Shown here piece after piece: positions 48,801 to 59,076 of a stretch of DNA of 64,000 nt (position 1 is the stretch's first letter; every line of letters begins with the position of its first letter). Both the position numbers and the translations under genes were made by a program. The stretch is from Macrostomum hystrix (lineage: Eukaryota > Platyhelminthes > Macrostomidae): contig CATNEN010000001.1 of NCBI GenBank assembly GCA_950097015.1, positions 19,162,501-19,226,500 on the forward strand. The letters run 5' to 3'. Below the pieces are notes generated by a model, which saw nothing but the letters and a program-made list of their open reading frames with translations, was not told the origin of the DNA and ran no database searches.

Positions 48801-51800
48801 TAACTGAGTAACGAAGTAACTGAGTAACGAAGTAACTGAGTAACGAAGTAACTGAGTAACGAAGTAACTGAGTAACGAAGTAACTGAGTAACGAAGTAAC
48901 TGAGTAACGAAGTAACAGTATAAAGAAGTAACGGACTAACTATGTAACTTCAAAGTCCAACCTCTGAGCTCCAAAGTTGGAAGGCAGACCCAGAAACGGA
49001 TTGTTCTCTTCACCGTCCAGCTCATCGTGAGTAGTCTCCCGTGACGCGTGCAGCTGCGGCCTGAGCTCCTTGTATAGTCTCGCCAGAGCCGCCTCATCAT
49101 CGCAGCTGGCCGCGACTGCTCTCAAATTTCGCAGGCACTTCACCGTCAGGTCCACCCGAAACCTCGCCTCGTCGTGCCACCTTGGTTCAACTTCGGCAGA
49201 ATAAAAGTGCGGCAGGAGGTTGCGCAGCAGGCTGGCCGATCGGAGCAGCTGCCTGAGCAGATTCTTCGCCGGTGGCAGCAGGTGACCGCCAGCCGGACTG
49301 TCTCGAAGGCGACGCTCCAGAAGGCGTTGACCGGCCTCGCAGGATCGTCGGCCGATCAGGGCGCCACGAATGATGCTGTCGATGGCAACGGCCCGGTCCT
49401 GCGGATGGCTGGTCACCGACTCCTGAACCTGCGAGATGGCGTCCTCTGTTGAGGGGAGATTTCGGAAATTGTTAAGGATCCCGGGACGCTGGGTAGAGAC
49501 CACGGTGGAATTTCAACTACCCCTGCCTACTTCACCCCTGCCTGCTCCCAAACTGAATGACTGATCTTTAGTGAATTTCGACCATATGGACCATCGTTGA
49601 ATATCTCGACGTTTTGTGATTCTGAAAGTTCTTTCATCGGATAAAGCGGAAAGTTTTAGCCAGCGTTCTGGATTTTCATGTCGGTTTTTTGAATATTTCT
49701 GGAGATGCAGATCGCGCTGGAATTCGGCCCCTTAACAGTCTGTCCTGTGGAGCCTTTCATGATGCTAATATTAAAGCAGCATTGCAGCACACCATTGATC
49801 TCCAGCAGCAGCTCAGGGTCCACAACCCTGTCCAGCACGCATGTCAGGTGGGTAACGGCTCTCGACCAGCTGGTCCGCAGGTCGGTTAGAAACTCAACTT
49901 CCTGCTGCTGCTGCTGCTGCCGCAGTTCGGCTGTCGCCAGCGGGGAAATTACCGTGTTGATCTCCATGTAAAGTCGTTCGCAGTCCCGCATTCCGTTAGC
50001 GATTTCTTTGATGTCTGTTAAATCCGTTGGGTGATTGGGTCTGCGTTTCAGTTGAGAAATCGTGGGACTCTGTCCTATAGCAAACTTAACAGTCTGTTTC
50101 AATATAACCTTTAGGATTGTCGCAAGAGGCGGAAGCGAACTTGACAACGCGGGTCATTGTGGCGTATTTTTCTTGGAAATCCGTGTACAGAGAGCTCAGC
50201 CAGGTGTTGCTCAGGTCTGAGTAGGGAGCCCTCGTTGAGCTGGCAGAAAAGCGACCCTGAAAATCGGTCATTCGCAGTTCAGCGACGAGCTCAAATTTTC
50301 ATGTCCAAAAACTCGCATATTCTTAATCCCAAGATATCGAATCCCTTAATCCCAGCATCCTATTAGTCTATTTACCGAATTCCTTAATCCCAATCGAATA
50401 CTGAATACTAAGCATCAAATCATAAGATTCGAAATATTCTGAAAACAAACGAAAGTTTATATCACAAATCCCTAGATCCCAAATCCCTAGATCCCAAATC
50501 CCAAGATCCCAAATCCCAAAATACCAAGATCTCAAATCCCAAGATCTCAAATCCCAAGATCCCAAATCCCAAGATCCCAAATCCCAAGATCTCAAATCCC
50601 AAGATCCCAAAATCCCAAATCCCAAATCCCAAATCCCAAGATCCCAAATCCCAAGATCCCAAATCCCAAGATCTCAAATCCCAAGATCCCAAATCCCAAA
50701 AATCCCAAATCCCAAGATCCCAAATCCCAAAATCCCAAATCCCAAATCCCAAGATCCCAAATCCCAAAATCCCAAATCCCAAGATCCCAAATCCCAAGAT
50801 CCCAAATCCCTAGATTAAAATCCCAAGATCCGAAGCTAAAAGCTTCAAAATTGGAAATCACAAGATCCCAAGATCCCGATTCCCATCTGCGCCTCACCGG
50901 GTTACTCGTCCGGCGCTGCAGCTGCAGGCTCAGCCGTTCCAGCGGCACCGCGGCATCGTTGAAGGCATGCACCAGCAGCCCAACAAGCGCCTCGTTGACC
51001 CCGGCCTCAATTAGTTTGCACTGCTCAGCTAACGAGTCGCACAGGCCGTTGAAGTCAGACATGGCCGCCGCGTCATCCGCCGCCTCCGAGGAGTTCAGCA
51101 GAAGCAGCAGCGAGTCCTTCAGCTCGTCGAACTTTTGTGATTAGAAGTTTTTTGGGACGTGAGGATCCATCACGAATATGCCTTACCCAGTCCCCAACAG
51201 AATCTCCCATTCGTACCTCCCTAGCAGCAGCCTGGTTGCTGCCCGCCTGGTCCGGTGGCAGCAGGTCGCAAACGGCAGTCACGTGACGCACAAAGGAATT
51301 CGCCAATCGCTCGAGTTTCCCCGGCCTCAGAAAGTGCCTGCTGGCCTCGCTGAGCGAGAAGATGAGCTGTTTGCGTGGGAGGCGAGGATTAATAAGAGAG
51401 GAACAAAAAAACTTAAAAGGAACTATTCCTCAGGAAACACTAGACTGGAGAGGAACAACATGGCCAGCAATGAGCTGGAATTGATAAAAACTTAATCGCA
51501 ATAATAATAATTATTTGGCCTCGCTGTGGGCAATCGCTCATTATTTTGGTGACACTAGACCCGCAGCCAGCGAGAAGAAAACTATGCCATTTTCATTGAC
51601 TCCTGAGCACACACGCACACAGATACTCTACGCTGGCACACGCTCACACAGTTGTGTACATCTGTCCCGACTGTCTCATCGTCAGGCAGTGTACACTGTC
51701 ACTGTGCCTTGGAGGTTGGCCCCCAAGCCTTCTCTCCGCGACTGAGCCCCAAATGAATGTGGCCTCGCCGCGGAATCGAGCTCAGGGACCTTGGTGCGAG

Positions 51801-53632
51801 AGGCAAACGCGTTGGACCGCTCTGCCACCGACCCCCCGCGAGATCACATCAGCTTGCTACATATTAGTGAGCACGGAGGTTCCAGCGGATTTAGTTTCCG
51901 TTTTTTTGCTGACCCTGTTCCGTCTTCTGACGCCGTTCGCTCACTGCATTTTATGACAAAATGTCCCAAAATAAAAAGCGAATAGTCTCAGAAGATTGGC
52001 TGACGACGAAATTAACAATTTTTAGGACTGAAGTGACGCACTTTAAGGAGATGCGGCAATAACCTTCCAACAGTTGTCATAGAGCTACATAATGAAGCAA
52101 CTTTTTTTATTACCTTTGTAGCTGAGAATGATAAACGTTTTTTGTATTGATCGAGCTTTACAAACCTCGTCAACGTTGACCACAAAGTGGCCACTCTCTA
52201 CGAAGATGCCACCGCAAGTCATGCTGGCTGCGGCTGAAGTGGCGCTAGCTGACTCCGAGTTCACAACCAGCGAGGCCTCGATGCCGTCGATCAGTTCAAC
52301 GCTTCGAGCCAGAAGCTCGCGTTTAGCGGCAGAGGCGGATGCGCTTAGTGGCTGCTGAACTGCGGCTTGCAGCGCCGAGTTGAGCTGGGGCAGCAGCCGC
52401 TTGAGCAGCTGGAATCGAGCCTGCGCCGAGTTGACTCGGGCCGGATGGCGCAACTGGCGCAGCAAGTCCGCGAGCTGAATGTGCAGCGTCTGGAGACGCT
52501 CCGTGAACGGCTGCGGGGTCGGATTTCTGCATGCATGAATTTCCACAACACCAAGACAGCGGGGTGCATTGAGCCAAGAAAGCAGCGAACGGGAGAAAGA
52601 CAATGCAATTCTCCCCTGGGGAACTTCAAATACCAACTTGAACAATAACTCCCAAACCTAATGATCGATTTTTGTGAAATTGCACCATCTGAATCAAAAC
52701 TTTCCGCCCTTTATGATGAAACCATCTTTCAAAACCATCAGAAGACACAATCGTCGAGATAGCTGCATGATCCTACAGTCAGCAGTAGCACCAGCTCCCG
52801 CATGCTGATGTCCTTCTCCATGGATTTCAGCAGGTCTCGGCACTCAGCTAGGCACTCCAGCACAGGCGAGATCAGCTGATTGTAACTGCCGGATATTGTC
52901 TGCGGGTGAGTTTGCCGGGTTGGTGAACCTGAGTACAGTCGTAGCTGCCATTCTAGGAATCTAGCTGCAATTTCTAATTGATTACAGATAAATTCCTACT
53001 GAAAATGCAAGCTGAGATAGTGTTACCAGTTACATATATATTTGTGCTTCCTGCTACGATTCTATCTTTGGTTTCTACCAAGATTCCGAATCTGAGACAC
53101 TCAAAACCATCGCCTCACCCTCTCGGCAAACTCGGCCACTTTCTCCAAAGCCCACTTGACACGTCGATAAGCCGCTAATCTCTCTGTCGGAGAATCCAAC
53201 AGGCTGGGCGACTTCAGCAATTGGCAGACACTCTTCACCTCCTTAGCAACCTGCGACTGCAGAGAATGTGAAAGATTTGACACACAGATATTTACAGAGC
53301 CCAACAAAAATTGATGCGCAAAAATTACAACTCACAGCGGCGGGCTGAGCACTGTGCTCACTGGCCAGTCCAGCAGCTTCGTAGGCATCATCGTCTTCGC
53401 CTTTGCCTTCGCCGAAGTGGAACAAATTTCTGCCTAATTTGTCATCGGTGAGAAAGTACACTAGCCGATCCAGGGCGGTCAGGACGTGCGCACGACGTGC
53501 GGCGCAGCTGGAGAGCTGCAAATGGCCGCCCACAGACGTCGCTGCTGTGGATGAGGAGCTGTCTACGAAATCAGCGGCTGCTCCGAATTCAGCAGCGCAA
53601 GCGTTTGACACGATGCTGACCTGGACATTCAA
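42835..53632 (-). CDS. Vinculin/alpha-catenin-family protein, 16 exons, about 1,558 aa
   Basis: Exons: 53620-53336 (or from ATG 53632), 53256-53119, 52899-52777, 52510-52166, 51366-51187, 51131-50898, 50256-50109, 50014-49793, 49445-48962, 48519-47976, 47140-46957, 46464-46040, 45651-45270, 44901-44489, 44130-44015, 43288-42835. All junctions are GT-AG and in phase (4,677 nt). The product is nearly all alpha-helical, Leu/Ala/Arg-rich. Its tail (about 1329-1500) aligns by eye with the vinculin tail: MAAR at 1329, a KW ten residues on, the helix ESELIGDDVIRIARFADIVA, and LHRASKSLVLPSVQLSVLTK matching the inter-helix stretch. Such tails bind F-actin and lipids at cell junctions. It is longer than vinculin (about 1,070 aa) and diverged. 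The true start is uncertain: the first codons could follow an acceptor (gtccag). The downstream gene is on the same strand 0.7 kb away. Confidence 0.8.
43318..43342. repeat. Perfect 10-bp inverted repeat CAATATTGAT/ATCAATATTG
   Basis: The arms are separated by atata. It sits about 30 bp inside the last intron of the vinculin-like gene and could form a hairpin near the acceptor. Confidence 0.7.
43340..43540. mobile_element. Foldback-like CpG-rich insertion
   Basis: Contains three nested dyads: GAGGCG/CGCCTC around 43350-43366, a near-perfect palindrome GGGCGTGAAACGCGTTTCACG around 43422-43443, and an outer pair GCCCTCTGC/GCAGAGGGC about 100 bp apart. Outer ends both contain cgtttcaac/gttgaaacg. 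GC and CpG density differ sharply from the surrounding intron. A foldback MITE is the likely nature. Confidence 0.5.
43615..43895 (-). mobile_element. tRNA-derived SINE copy (last intron of vinculin-like gene)
   Basis: The same family as 33838-34168. The minus strand carries head remnants near 43880 (gagcggttgacgcg), the gcagccgcggagagaaggctt body and the 3' agtgtcattaaatg end. Confidence 0.75.
44204..44430 (+). mobile_element. Diverged SINE head with altered body
   Basis: gagtggcagagcgattagcac, and later ggcgaggacacattc, align with the SINE head (gcggagcggttaacg ... ggcgaggccacattc), but with many changes and a body that is only faintly recognisable. Confidence 0.45.
44960..45230 (-). mobile_element. 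Second SINE-like repeat with a widespread core motif
   Basis: The plus strand has aacagctgggtgaactaaag, then gttaagtgtcttgctaaagg, then ccactaggctacaacctctt. This core phrase (…aagtg.cttgc.caaggacacaa…) is a common invertebrate SINE central domain. The right end could be the inverted tRNA head, so the element reads on the minus strand. It lies in an intron of the vinculin-like gene. Confidence 0.45.
45716..46010 (+). mobile_element. tRNA-derived SINE, full-length-like
   Basis: The head atggcggagcggttaacgcg is an A-box region and gagttcgattccgcgg a B-box region. The body has gcagccgcggagagaaggctt and a middle with gtgtacactgcgtgacgatg and gggcagatgtacacacctg, then ends ctcaggagtcagcg. It lies in an intron of the vinculin-like gene. 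Confidence 0.85.
46530..46910. repeat. 8-bp (gtaacgga/gtaacgaa) minisatellite, intron
   Basis: Degenerate tandem 8-mers fill most of the intron between exons 46957 and 46464. Confidence 0.93.
47285..47815. repeat. 21-bp minisatellite of splice-acceptor-like units, about 25 copies
   Basis: The unit on the minus strand is ATTTCCTTTACTCCAGCTGG plus G: a pyrimidine tract followed by CAG, in other words a credible 3' splice site in each copy. The true acceptor of the downstream exon (TTCCTATTCTCCAG, ending at 47141) resembles the unit. Confidence 0.95.
48530..48925. repeat. 16-bp (taacgaagtaactgag) minisatellite filling an intron, about 24 copies
   Basis: An almost perfect tandem array between exons 48962 and 48519. 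On the minus strand each unit has TTCGTTACTCAG, similar to the real acceptor context (CGTTACTTTTTCAG) about 10 bp beyond the array. Confidence 0.97.
50460..50820. repeat. 15-bp (aaatcccaagatccc) minisatellite, intron
   Basis: About 25 units with aaatccc, aagatccc and aagatctc variants between exons 50898 and 50256. The minus ORFs (repeating GILGFGILGFGI) are artefacts. Confidence 0.95.
51517..51840 (-). mobile_element. tRNA-derived SINE, full-length-like (intron)
   Basis: Minus-strand head GTGGCAGAGCGGTCCAACGCG, B box GAGCTCGATTCCGCGG, body GGAGAGAAGGCTTGG and a 3' end GTGTCACCAAAATAATGAGC. It is about 325 bp, the best guide to the family's full length. Confidence 0.85.
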
Positions 53633-55479
53633 TGTTTATACTGCGCATATAACACATAAATTGTTTAGCATATAACACAACACACATTCGTAAAACTCCA
53701 GTAGTATCTGCTAACTTAAGTTTGATTTTTTTGCTTTGACTGAGTTTTTGGAAATCTTGATAAGTTTGCAAACAGCTGTAATTATTTGTGTACACATCTT
53801 ACATGCCCCTTCGTGCTTAAGATGTAGTCTAGAAACGTTAAACTGTATTTATAAAAGTGTTTTATTTAAAAATTCATTTCATCATTCTTTTATAACAATT
53901 AAACCTCCTAGCAAATGAGCATAATGATGTTTAGGAGTGAAATTTTCATGAGGCTATGAAAATATATGCTCCATAACCCTATACTAAAAATGTTTCCACT
54001 TTGAAATTTATAAAAGGGACACAGTTATTATTATAAAAACGGTTTTAAAAGGTAAAGAGTATTTGCTATAAAAAGTGTATATAGACTTGGTGTTATCATA
54101 ACAAAAAAGAGTCTGGATTAGCTTGGTTAAGCTAGTGCTTATTAGCAGAATGGCAGCCAATAAGAAGTAAGGCATTATTTAATTACAGCTTAATTATCAT
54201 ATGAGCTCTTAAAGCATTCCCCTTTCTCATTTAAGCATTCTTTAGGCTTAAGCGTTTTGAGCATTTCAAAAAAAACTTCACGCTCTCATACCCTCTATGC
54301 TAAAAATTAAGCACTTTTAATCAGTGATTTACAATACAATACGTCCAACTCCAAGATTTTTGCTTCCAAAATACTCCAAGCCCCAAATACCTGGGATGAT
54401 ATGGCTTTCCAAAACGACAACGTTTGCATTGTAATGATTTCGTCCATCGTAGAAAGAGCAATTAGAAATATTTTCAAGTTCAATTGCTCTATCAAAAGTG
54501 AGCTTTGGAGCCACGAAAATAGAGATTTTCCGAAAATATTTCGATATCCACTTGTTAAACTTTTATGTAATGCCTAACACTCGACGACTAAAGTGCCATG
54601 CATACATTGTTAAGTTAAGAGATAACCGTTTTTTTAGTTTTTTTTATACAGAATAACTGCATAACTACTGCTGCAAAAGTAGCAAAAGCCTTGCACGTTT
54701 GTTTTAAATTTAAACCACGATATTTAAAAAATCCGTCATGTTTTTCTTCTAAGATGTTTTCCAATTATTCAAGCGTCGCAAAAAGGAGGTTCCCTGATTT
54801 TCGTGATCAAATCAATAACTAGACATGTATTAAGTAATCCAGCTTAAGTATTATAATTCAATATGCATTTTAATTGTGTCATCGTTCTACACTTTGCATG
54901 GACATTGAATGACATTTTATCATTCTGGGATGGATTCGATTTTTTTGCATAGTATCTAGCAAATAGTTTCCTATATTTTAGCATAAAATTTAATTAACTG
55001 TTTATGTTTAGTCAGTATTTTTATATAAAGGGAATAGATGTAAAATTAAGAAACTTATGTATAGTTTGGAATTTTTTCTTTTTTAAATAAATAACACACT
55101 TATAAATATATGTAAATGATTGTATTATTACACAGAGATGAGACCACAGAAATAAACAAAATATTTTACTACTCCGTTTTAATTATACCTAAGAGCTTTA
55201 AAAACTTTTTTATTTGACGTTTACATATCTGTAATCAGTTTTATTTCGAATTAAAATTATGTTATAGGTCTTTCTTCTTAGTAACTAAACAAATCCACTA
55301 ATGCCACCAAAGTTGTTACAGGCCTTTATATTAGATTTATGTTTTTATTCCACTACCGTCACCAAAATTGTTATATGTTTATTTTAATAATTAAGATCCC
55401 ACCAAATGGCACTAAAGTTGTTACAGATTCCACGCTGTTATCACAATCGAGTATAGGTATTCTTATGCTTTAGACTGGC
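53633..55479. other. AT-rich spacer, no gene seen
   Basis: The low-GC interval upstream of the vinculin-like gene. It would hold its promoter or 5' exons, but none could be recognised. Confidence 0.4.
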
Positions 55480-55662
55480 GGTCCTAAAATGGGCCGTTTA
55501 ACTTTCGATATTTCGCAGTGTTATTCTCTTCGCGAGCTCTGATGCTCTAATGGTAGGGTTTATTTCACATGATCTTGTAGCGTCTGTCTTGCACGAGCGA
55601 TAATTTAGGCAACTGAATGTATTTTTTTTGTCAATTAGGCGTCCCTGAGATTAGAGTTTAGC
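55480..55662 (-). repeat. Dispersed repeat with degenerate histone-type hairpin (copy 2)
   Basis: The minus strand starts CTGCTAAACTCTAATCTCAG and ends in GGCCCATTTTAGGACC (55495-55480) preceded by AAAC. It is homologous to 27988-28110 with extra internal sequence. One stem pair is mismatched (C/A) in both copies. Confidence 0.6.
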
Positions 55663-56238
55663 AGTTCCCTTTTAGTAAATATCTGAGTATAATTCTTAGT
55701 ATCTTGAAGTTCAGGCCGGTCGTTAAAGACGAAGCAGAACAGCCAAGATGAGTCGGTTCTGTTGAGGTGCTACAGCCGTGCTCACGCACGTGATCACTCA
55801 AGCTGTCTAGGTCCATGCGTTTCACATCACGGGGGACTGGAACACCACTAGTGACCTGATGATTGCGGCATTCTCGCAGAACTTTCCTGGCTTCTTCGTG
55901 CTGTTCCAATTTTAGGAGTGGCAACGGCCTCAAGCATTCCCTGTGCGGGCGCAGTCAGGAATCCGAGACAGAGTTCGAAGCAAACTTTGGAGATCTTCAG
56001 CCCTGCATAGGCGGGACAGTGCGCTTCGAACTTCGGTGTACACCTTGTGGTAGGACAGAGGATTCTCAGAATCCTTCAGCTCGGGCGGAGAGGGATCTGG
56101 AACCAGAACGAAAAGAGTGATCTTCATGACTCCTCCGTCAGTTGTCGGACGCAACTGCCTCTTGAACTGCATCAGCAATTGGGCAAGGTTATTCTGCACC
56201 TTCTTTACTTCCTCTTCCTCTATCGTTTTGATGTGTGC
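55663..56238 (-). pseudogene. Frameshifted paralogue of the 63.0-64.0 kb gene
   Basis: After an acceptor (ttttatttag) at 56239 the minus frame reads a helical acidic/basic start (AHIKTIEEEEVKKVQNNLAQ), a LVPDP motif and RIPDCA, then hits a stop near 55930. The next frame continues ECLRPLPLLKLEQHEEARK. The edge gene has, in the same order, ILPDPNP, RLPDCA, CCLRVLANLKYSKIEEAK in one frame. A one-base shift therefore separates the two parts, which suggests decay, although an unseen tiny intron cannot be excluded. The 3' part overlaps the end of the hairpin repeat. Confidence 0.5.
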
Positions 56239-56613
56239 TAAATAAAAAATCAATTGAATCTGTCTTTCAAGCACTCACCTATAGCATGAATTTGACGGCT
56301 TTGAAAGTTAGTTCATCGTAAGAATTCGAAAATTTTGATTCGAATGGTGGACTTTCACGAAAATCGGTCATTCGGTTTGGTAGCTATCGTGGAGTAGGCA
56401 GTGAGTATTTGAAATGCCCCGTGTTCTTTCCGACGATATATTTATATGATTTATTGAAGAGGCTGATGTTAATATTTTTTAAAGATGTTGCTAACATAAT
56501 CGGTTAAAAAATCGGCTCGAAAAGCGTTAAATCAGAAACTAAAGCAGTCATCACATCTAGCCTACTGGTACATTTTCATGACTAATTCCTCTAAGGCAGA
56601 CTAAGGCCCACTT

Positions 56614-58272
56614 CTAAGCAAGGCTTCTCGTAGCGGCTGTAGGTTTCGTGGTAGCTCGAGCCCTCGTAGCGGCTGTAGCTCTCGTAGCGGCTGTAGCTCT
56701 CGTAGCGGCTGTAGCTCTCGTAGCGGCTGTAGCTCTCGTAGCGGCTGTAGCTCTCGTAGCGGCTGTAGCTCTCGTAGCGGCTGCAGTTCTCGTAGCGGCT
56801 GTAGCTCTCGTAGCGGCTGTAGCTCTCGTAGCGGCTGTAGCTCTCGTAGCGGCTGTAGCTCTCGTAGCGGCTATAGGTTTCATGGTAGCTCGAGCTCTCG
56901 TAGCGGCTGTAGCTCTCGTAGCGGCTGTAGCTCTCGTAGCGGCTGTAGCTCTCGTAGCGGCTGTAGGTTTCATGGTAGCTCGAGCCCTCGTAGCGGCTGT
57001 AGCTCTCGTAGCGGCTGTAGGTTTCGTGGTAGCTCGAGCTCTCGTAGCGGCTGTAGGTTTCGTGGTAGCTCGAGCCCTCGTAGCGGCTGTAGGTTTCGTG
57101 GTAGCTCGAGCTCTCGTAGCGGCTGTAGCTCTCGTAGCGGCTGTAGCTCTCGTAGCGGCTGTAGCTCTCGTAGCGGCTGTAGCTCTCGTAGCGGCTGTAG
57201 CTCTCGTAGCGGCTGTAGCTCTCGTAGCGGCTGCAGTTCTCGTAGCGGCTGTAGCTCTCGTAGCGGCTGTAGCTCTCGTAGCGGCTGTAGCTCTCGTAGC
57301 GGCTATAGGTTTCATGGTAGCTCGAGCTCTCGTAGCGGCTGTAGCTCTCGTAGCGGCTGTAGGTTTCATGGTAGCTCGAGCTCTCGTAGCGGCTGCAGTT
57401 CTCGTAGCGGCTGTAGCTCTCGTAGCGGCTGTAGCTCTCGTAGCGGCTGTAGGTTTCGTGGTAGCTCGAGCCCTCGTAGCGGCTGTAGGTTTCGTGGTAG
57501 CTCGAGCTCTCGTAGCGGCTGTAGCTCTCGTAGCGGCTGTAGCTCTCGTAGCGGCTGCAGTTCTCGTAGCGGCTGTAGCTCTCGTAGCGGCTGTAGCTCT
57601 CGTAGCGGCTGTAGCTCTCGTAGCGGCTGTAGCTCTCGTAGCGGCTATAGGTTTCATGGTAGCTCGAGCTCTCGTAGCGGCTGTAGGTTTCGTAGCGGCT
57701 CGAGCCCTCGTAGCGGCTGTAGCTCTCGATGCGGCTGTAGGTTTCGTAGCGGCTGTAGCTCTCGTAGCGGCTGTAGCTCTCGTAGCGGCTATAGGTTTCG
57801 TAGCGGCTGTAGCTCTCGTAGCGGCTGTAGCTCTCGTAGCGGCTATAGGTTTCGTAGCGGCTGTAGCTCTCGTAGCGGCTGTAGCTCTCGTAGCGGCTAT
57901 AGGTTTCGTAGTGGCTGTAGCTCTCGTAGCGGCTATAGGTTTCGTAGCGGCTGTAGCTCTCGTAGCGGCTGTAGCTCTCGTAGCGGCTATAGGTTTCGTA
58001 GCGGCTGTAGCTCTCGTAGCGGCTGTAGGTTTCGTAGTGGCTCGAGCCCTCGTAGCGGCTGTAGCTCTCGAGGCGGCTATAGGTTTCGTAGCGGCTGTAG
58101 CTCTCGTAGCGGCTGTAGCTCTCGTAGCGGCTGTAGCTCTCGAGGCGGCTATAGGTTTCGTAGCGGCTGTAGCTCTCGTAGCGGCTGCAGCTCCATCGAA
58201 TGCTTCAGGTCTGGCTGACGAGACCAGTAGGCTGACGACAAGCAGTGAAAGAGTGGCTGTTAGGAGGGCCAT
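56614..58272 (-). CDS. Secreted Ala/Thr/Arg hexapeptide-repeat protein, 552 aa
   Basis: The minus ORF starts with a typical signal peptide (MALLTATLSLLVVSLLVSSA, cleavage likely near residue 20-24) directly fused to about 85 hexapeptides of the RATAAT type, with KPIA/KPTA, TAA and RARA variants, ending in RSLA and a stop. The 18-bp DNA unit has no stop on either strand, so repeat ORFs alone prove nothing; the in-frame signal peptide and an ATG in good context argue for this strand. The mature product would be highly basic, with a positive charge every sixth residue and many Thr for O-glycosylation, for example an adhesive, mucus or matrix protein. Function is inference. Confidence 0.6.
   Translation of the reverse strand: MALLTATLSLLVVSLLVSSARPEAFDGAAAATRATAATKPIAASRATAATRATAATRATAATKPIAASRATAATRARATTKPTAATRATAATKPIAATRATAATRATAATKPIAATRATATTKPIAATRATAATRATAATKPIAATRATAATRATAATKPIAATRATAATRATAATKPTAASRATAATRARAATKPTAATRARATMKPIAATRATAATRATAATRATAATRATAATRTAAATRATAATRATAATRARATTKPTAATRARATTKPTAATRATAATRATAATRTAAATRARATMKPTAATRATAATRARATMKPIAATRATAATRATAATRATAATRTAAATRATAATRATAATRATAATRATAATRATAATRATAATRARATTKPTAATRARATTKPTAATRARATTKPTAATRATAATRARATMKPTAATRATAATRATAATRATAATRARATMKPIAATRATAATRATAATRATAATRATAATRTAAATRATAATRATAATRATAATRATAATRATAATRATAATRARATTKPTAATRSLA
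56640..58195. repeat. 18-bp minisatellite (gctctcgtagcggctgta), about 85 copies
   Basis: Unit variants gtagctctcgtagcggct, gtaggtttcgtagcggct and gtttcatggtagctcgag recur in blocks, giving a higher-order pattern of about 250-420 bp. The array is in frame with the secreted protein. Confidence 0.97.
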
Positions 58273-58452
58273 GGAGGACTAGTCCAAGTTTGAGTATTCT
58301 ATAGTTCCAAAGACTTTCAGAAATTTTCCGATCAGCTTTGGATTAGATCTTGCTCGAGCGTTTTTATTAAAGGCGGAAAATTAGAAAGTGAAAAATCTTC
58401 ACGACTGGTTTCCACCAACATTAATCACAGAACAACTAACAGTCAGCAGAGG

Positions 58453-58878
58453 TCACAGGGCACCCCGTTACCATGCAGAAGGCGCGGTTGGACGTGCTCA
58501 CTGAGGCGAGGCCCACCGAGAATGAGAACGACATGAAACGGTTGGCAACCGGCCAGGCGACGAGGCGAAGCGAAGAACTGGGGAGGGTCTGGCGCAAGGC
58601 AACTTAATTAAACGCATCGAACCCAACTATCCCAGGTGGAAGGACAACTACTGCGAAGCACGCCATGCCCTGTGCCTCTATACAATTATGCAGCCGGAAA
58701 CTAAAATGGAGGCGGGACAATATAGATGGGAGAGCGGCGAGCGGCACTGAGCTCCGCCAGGATCATCTGCGACACCCAGGATGTGCTGACCTACGAAACG
58801 CCGAAGATAGTCCACGAGAATCTTGATGAGAACACCAAACTGAAGCTTCGCGGACTCTGCCCATTTGAATTTCTCTGA
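58453..58878 (+). pseudogene. Degenerate coding region, unrecognised
   Basis: GC-rich sequence embedded in AT-rich DNA. Three consecutive open stretches in shifting frames give protein-like text: MQKARLDVLTEARPTENEND (from ATG 58473), then NLIKRIEPNYPRWKDNYCEA, then LSSARIICDTQDVLTYETPK through to a TGA. The mix of charged and aromatic residues looks like real protein interrupted by frameshifts. I do not recognise the family. Confidence 0.4.
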
Positions 58879-59076
58879 AATATACGGAACGACTTGAAAC
58901 ATTGACGTTTAAGTATATGTATTCAATTTTGTATTTTGCTCCTTTGGAAGCTGTTTCTAAAGCTGTAAATAACCGTTTGACAATAGAAATCACTTAGTGT
59001 ACAGTCTAGCGATGTACACACTGTACAGAGCATAGCGAAAGTTAAGTGAGCACGCCATGCACAACACATCTGATAC

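Noticed and set aside
56648-58282. 544-codon plus-strand ORF of LVAAVA repeats
   Set aside because: Antisense of the 18-bp minisatellite. The minus strand has an in-frame signal peptide and start context while the plus strand does not.
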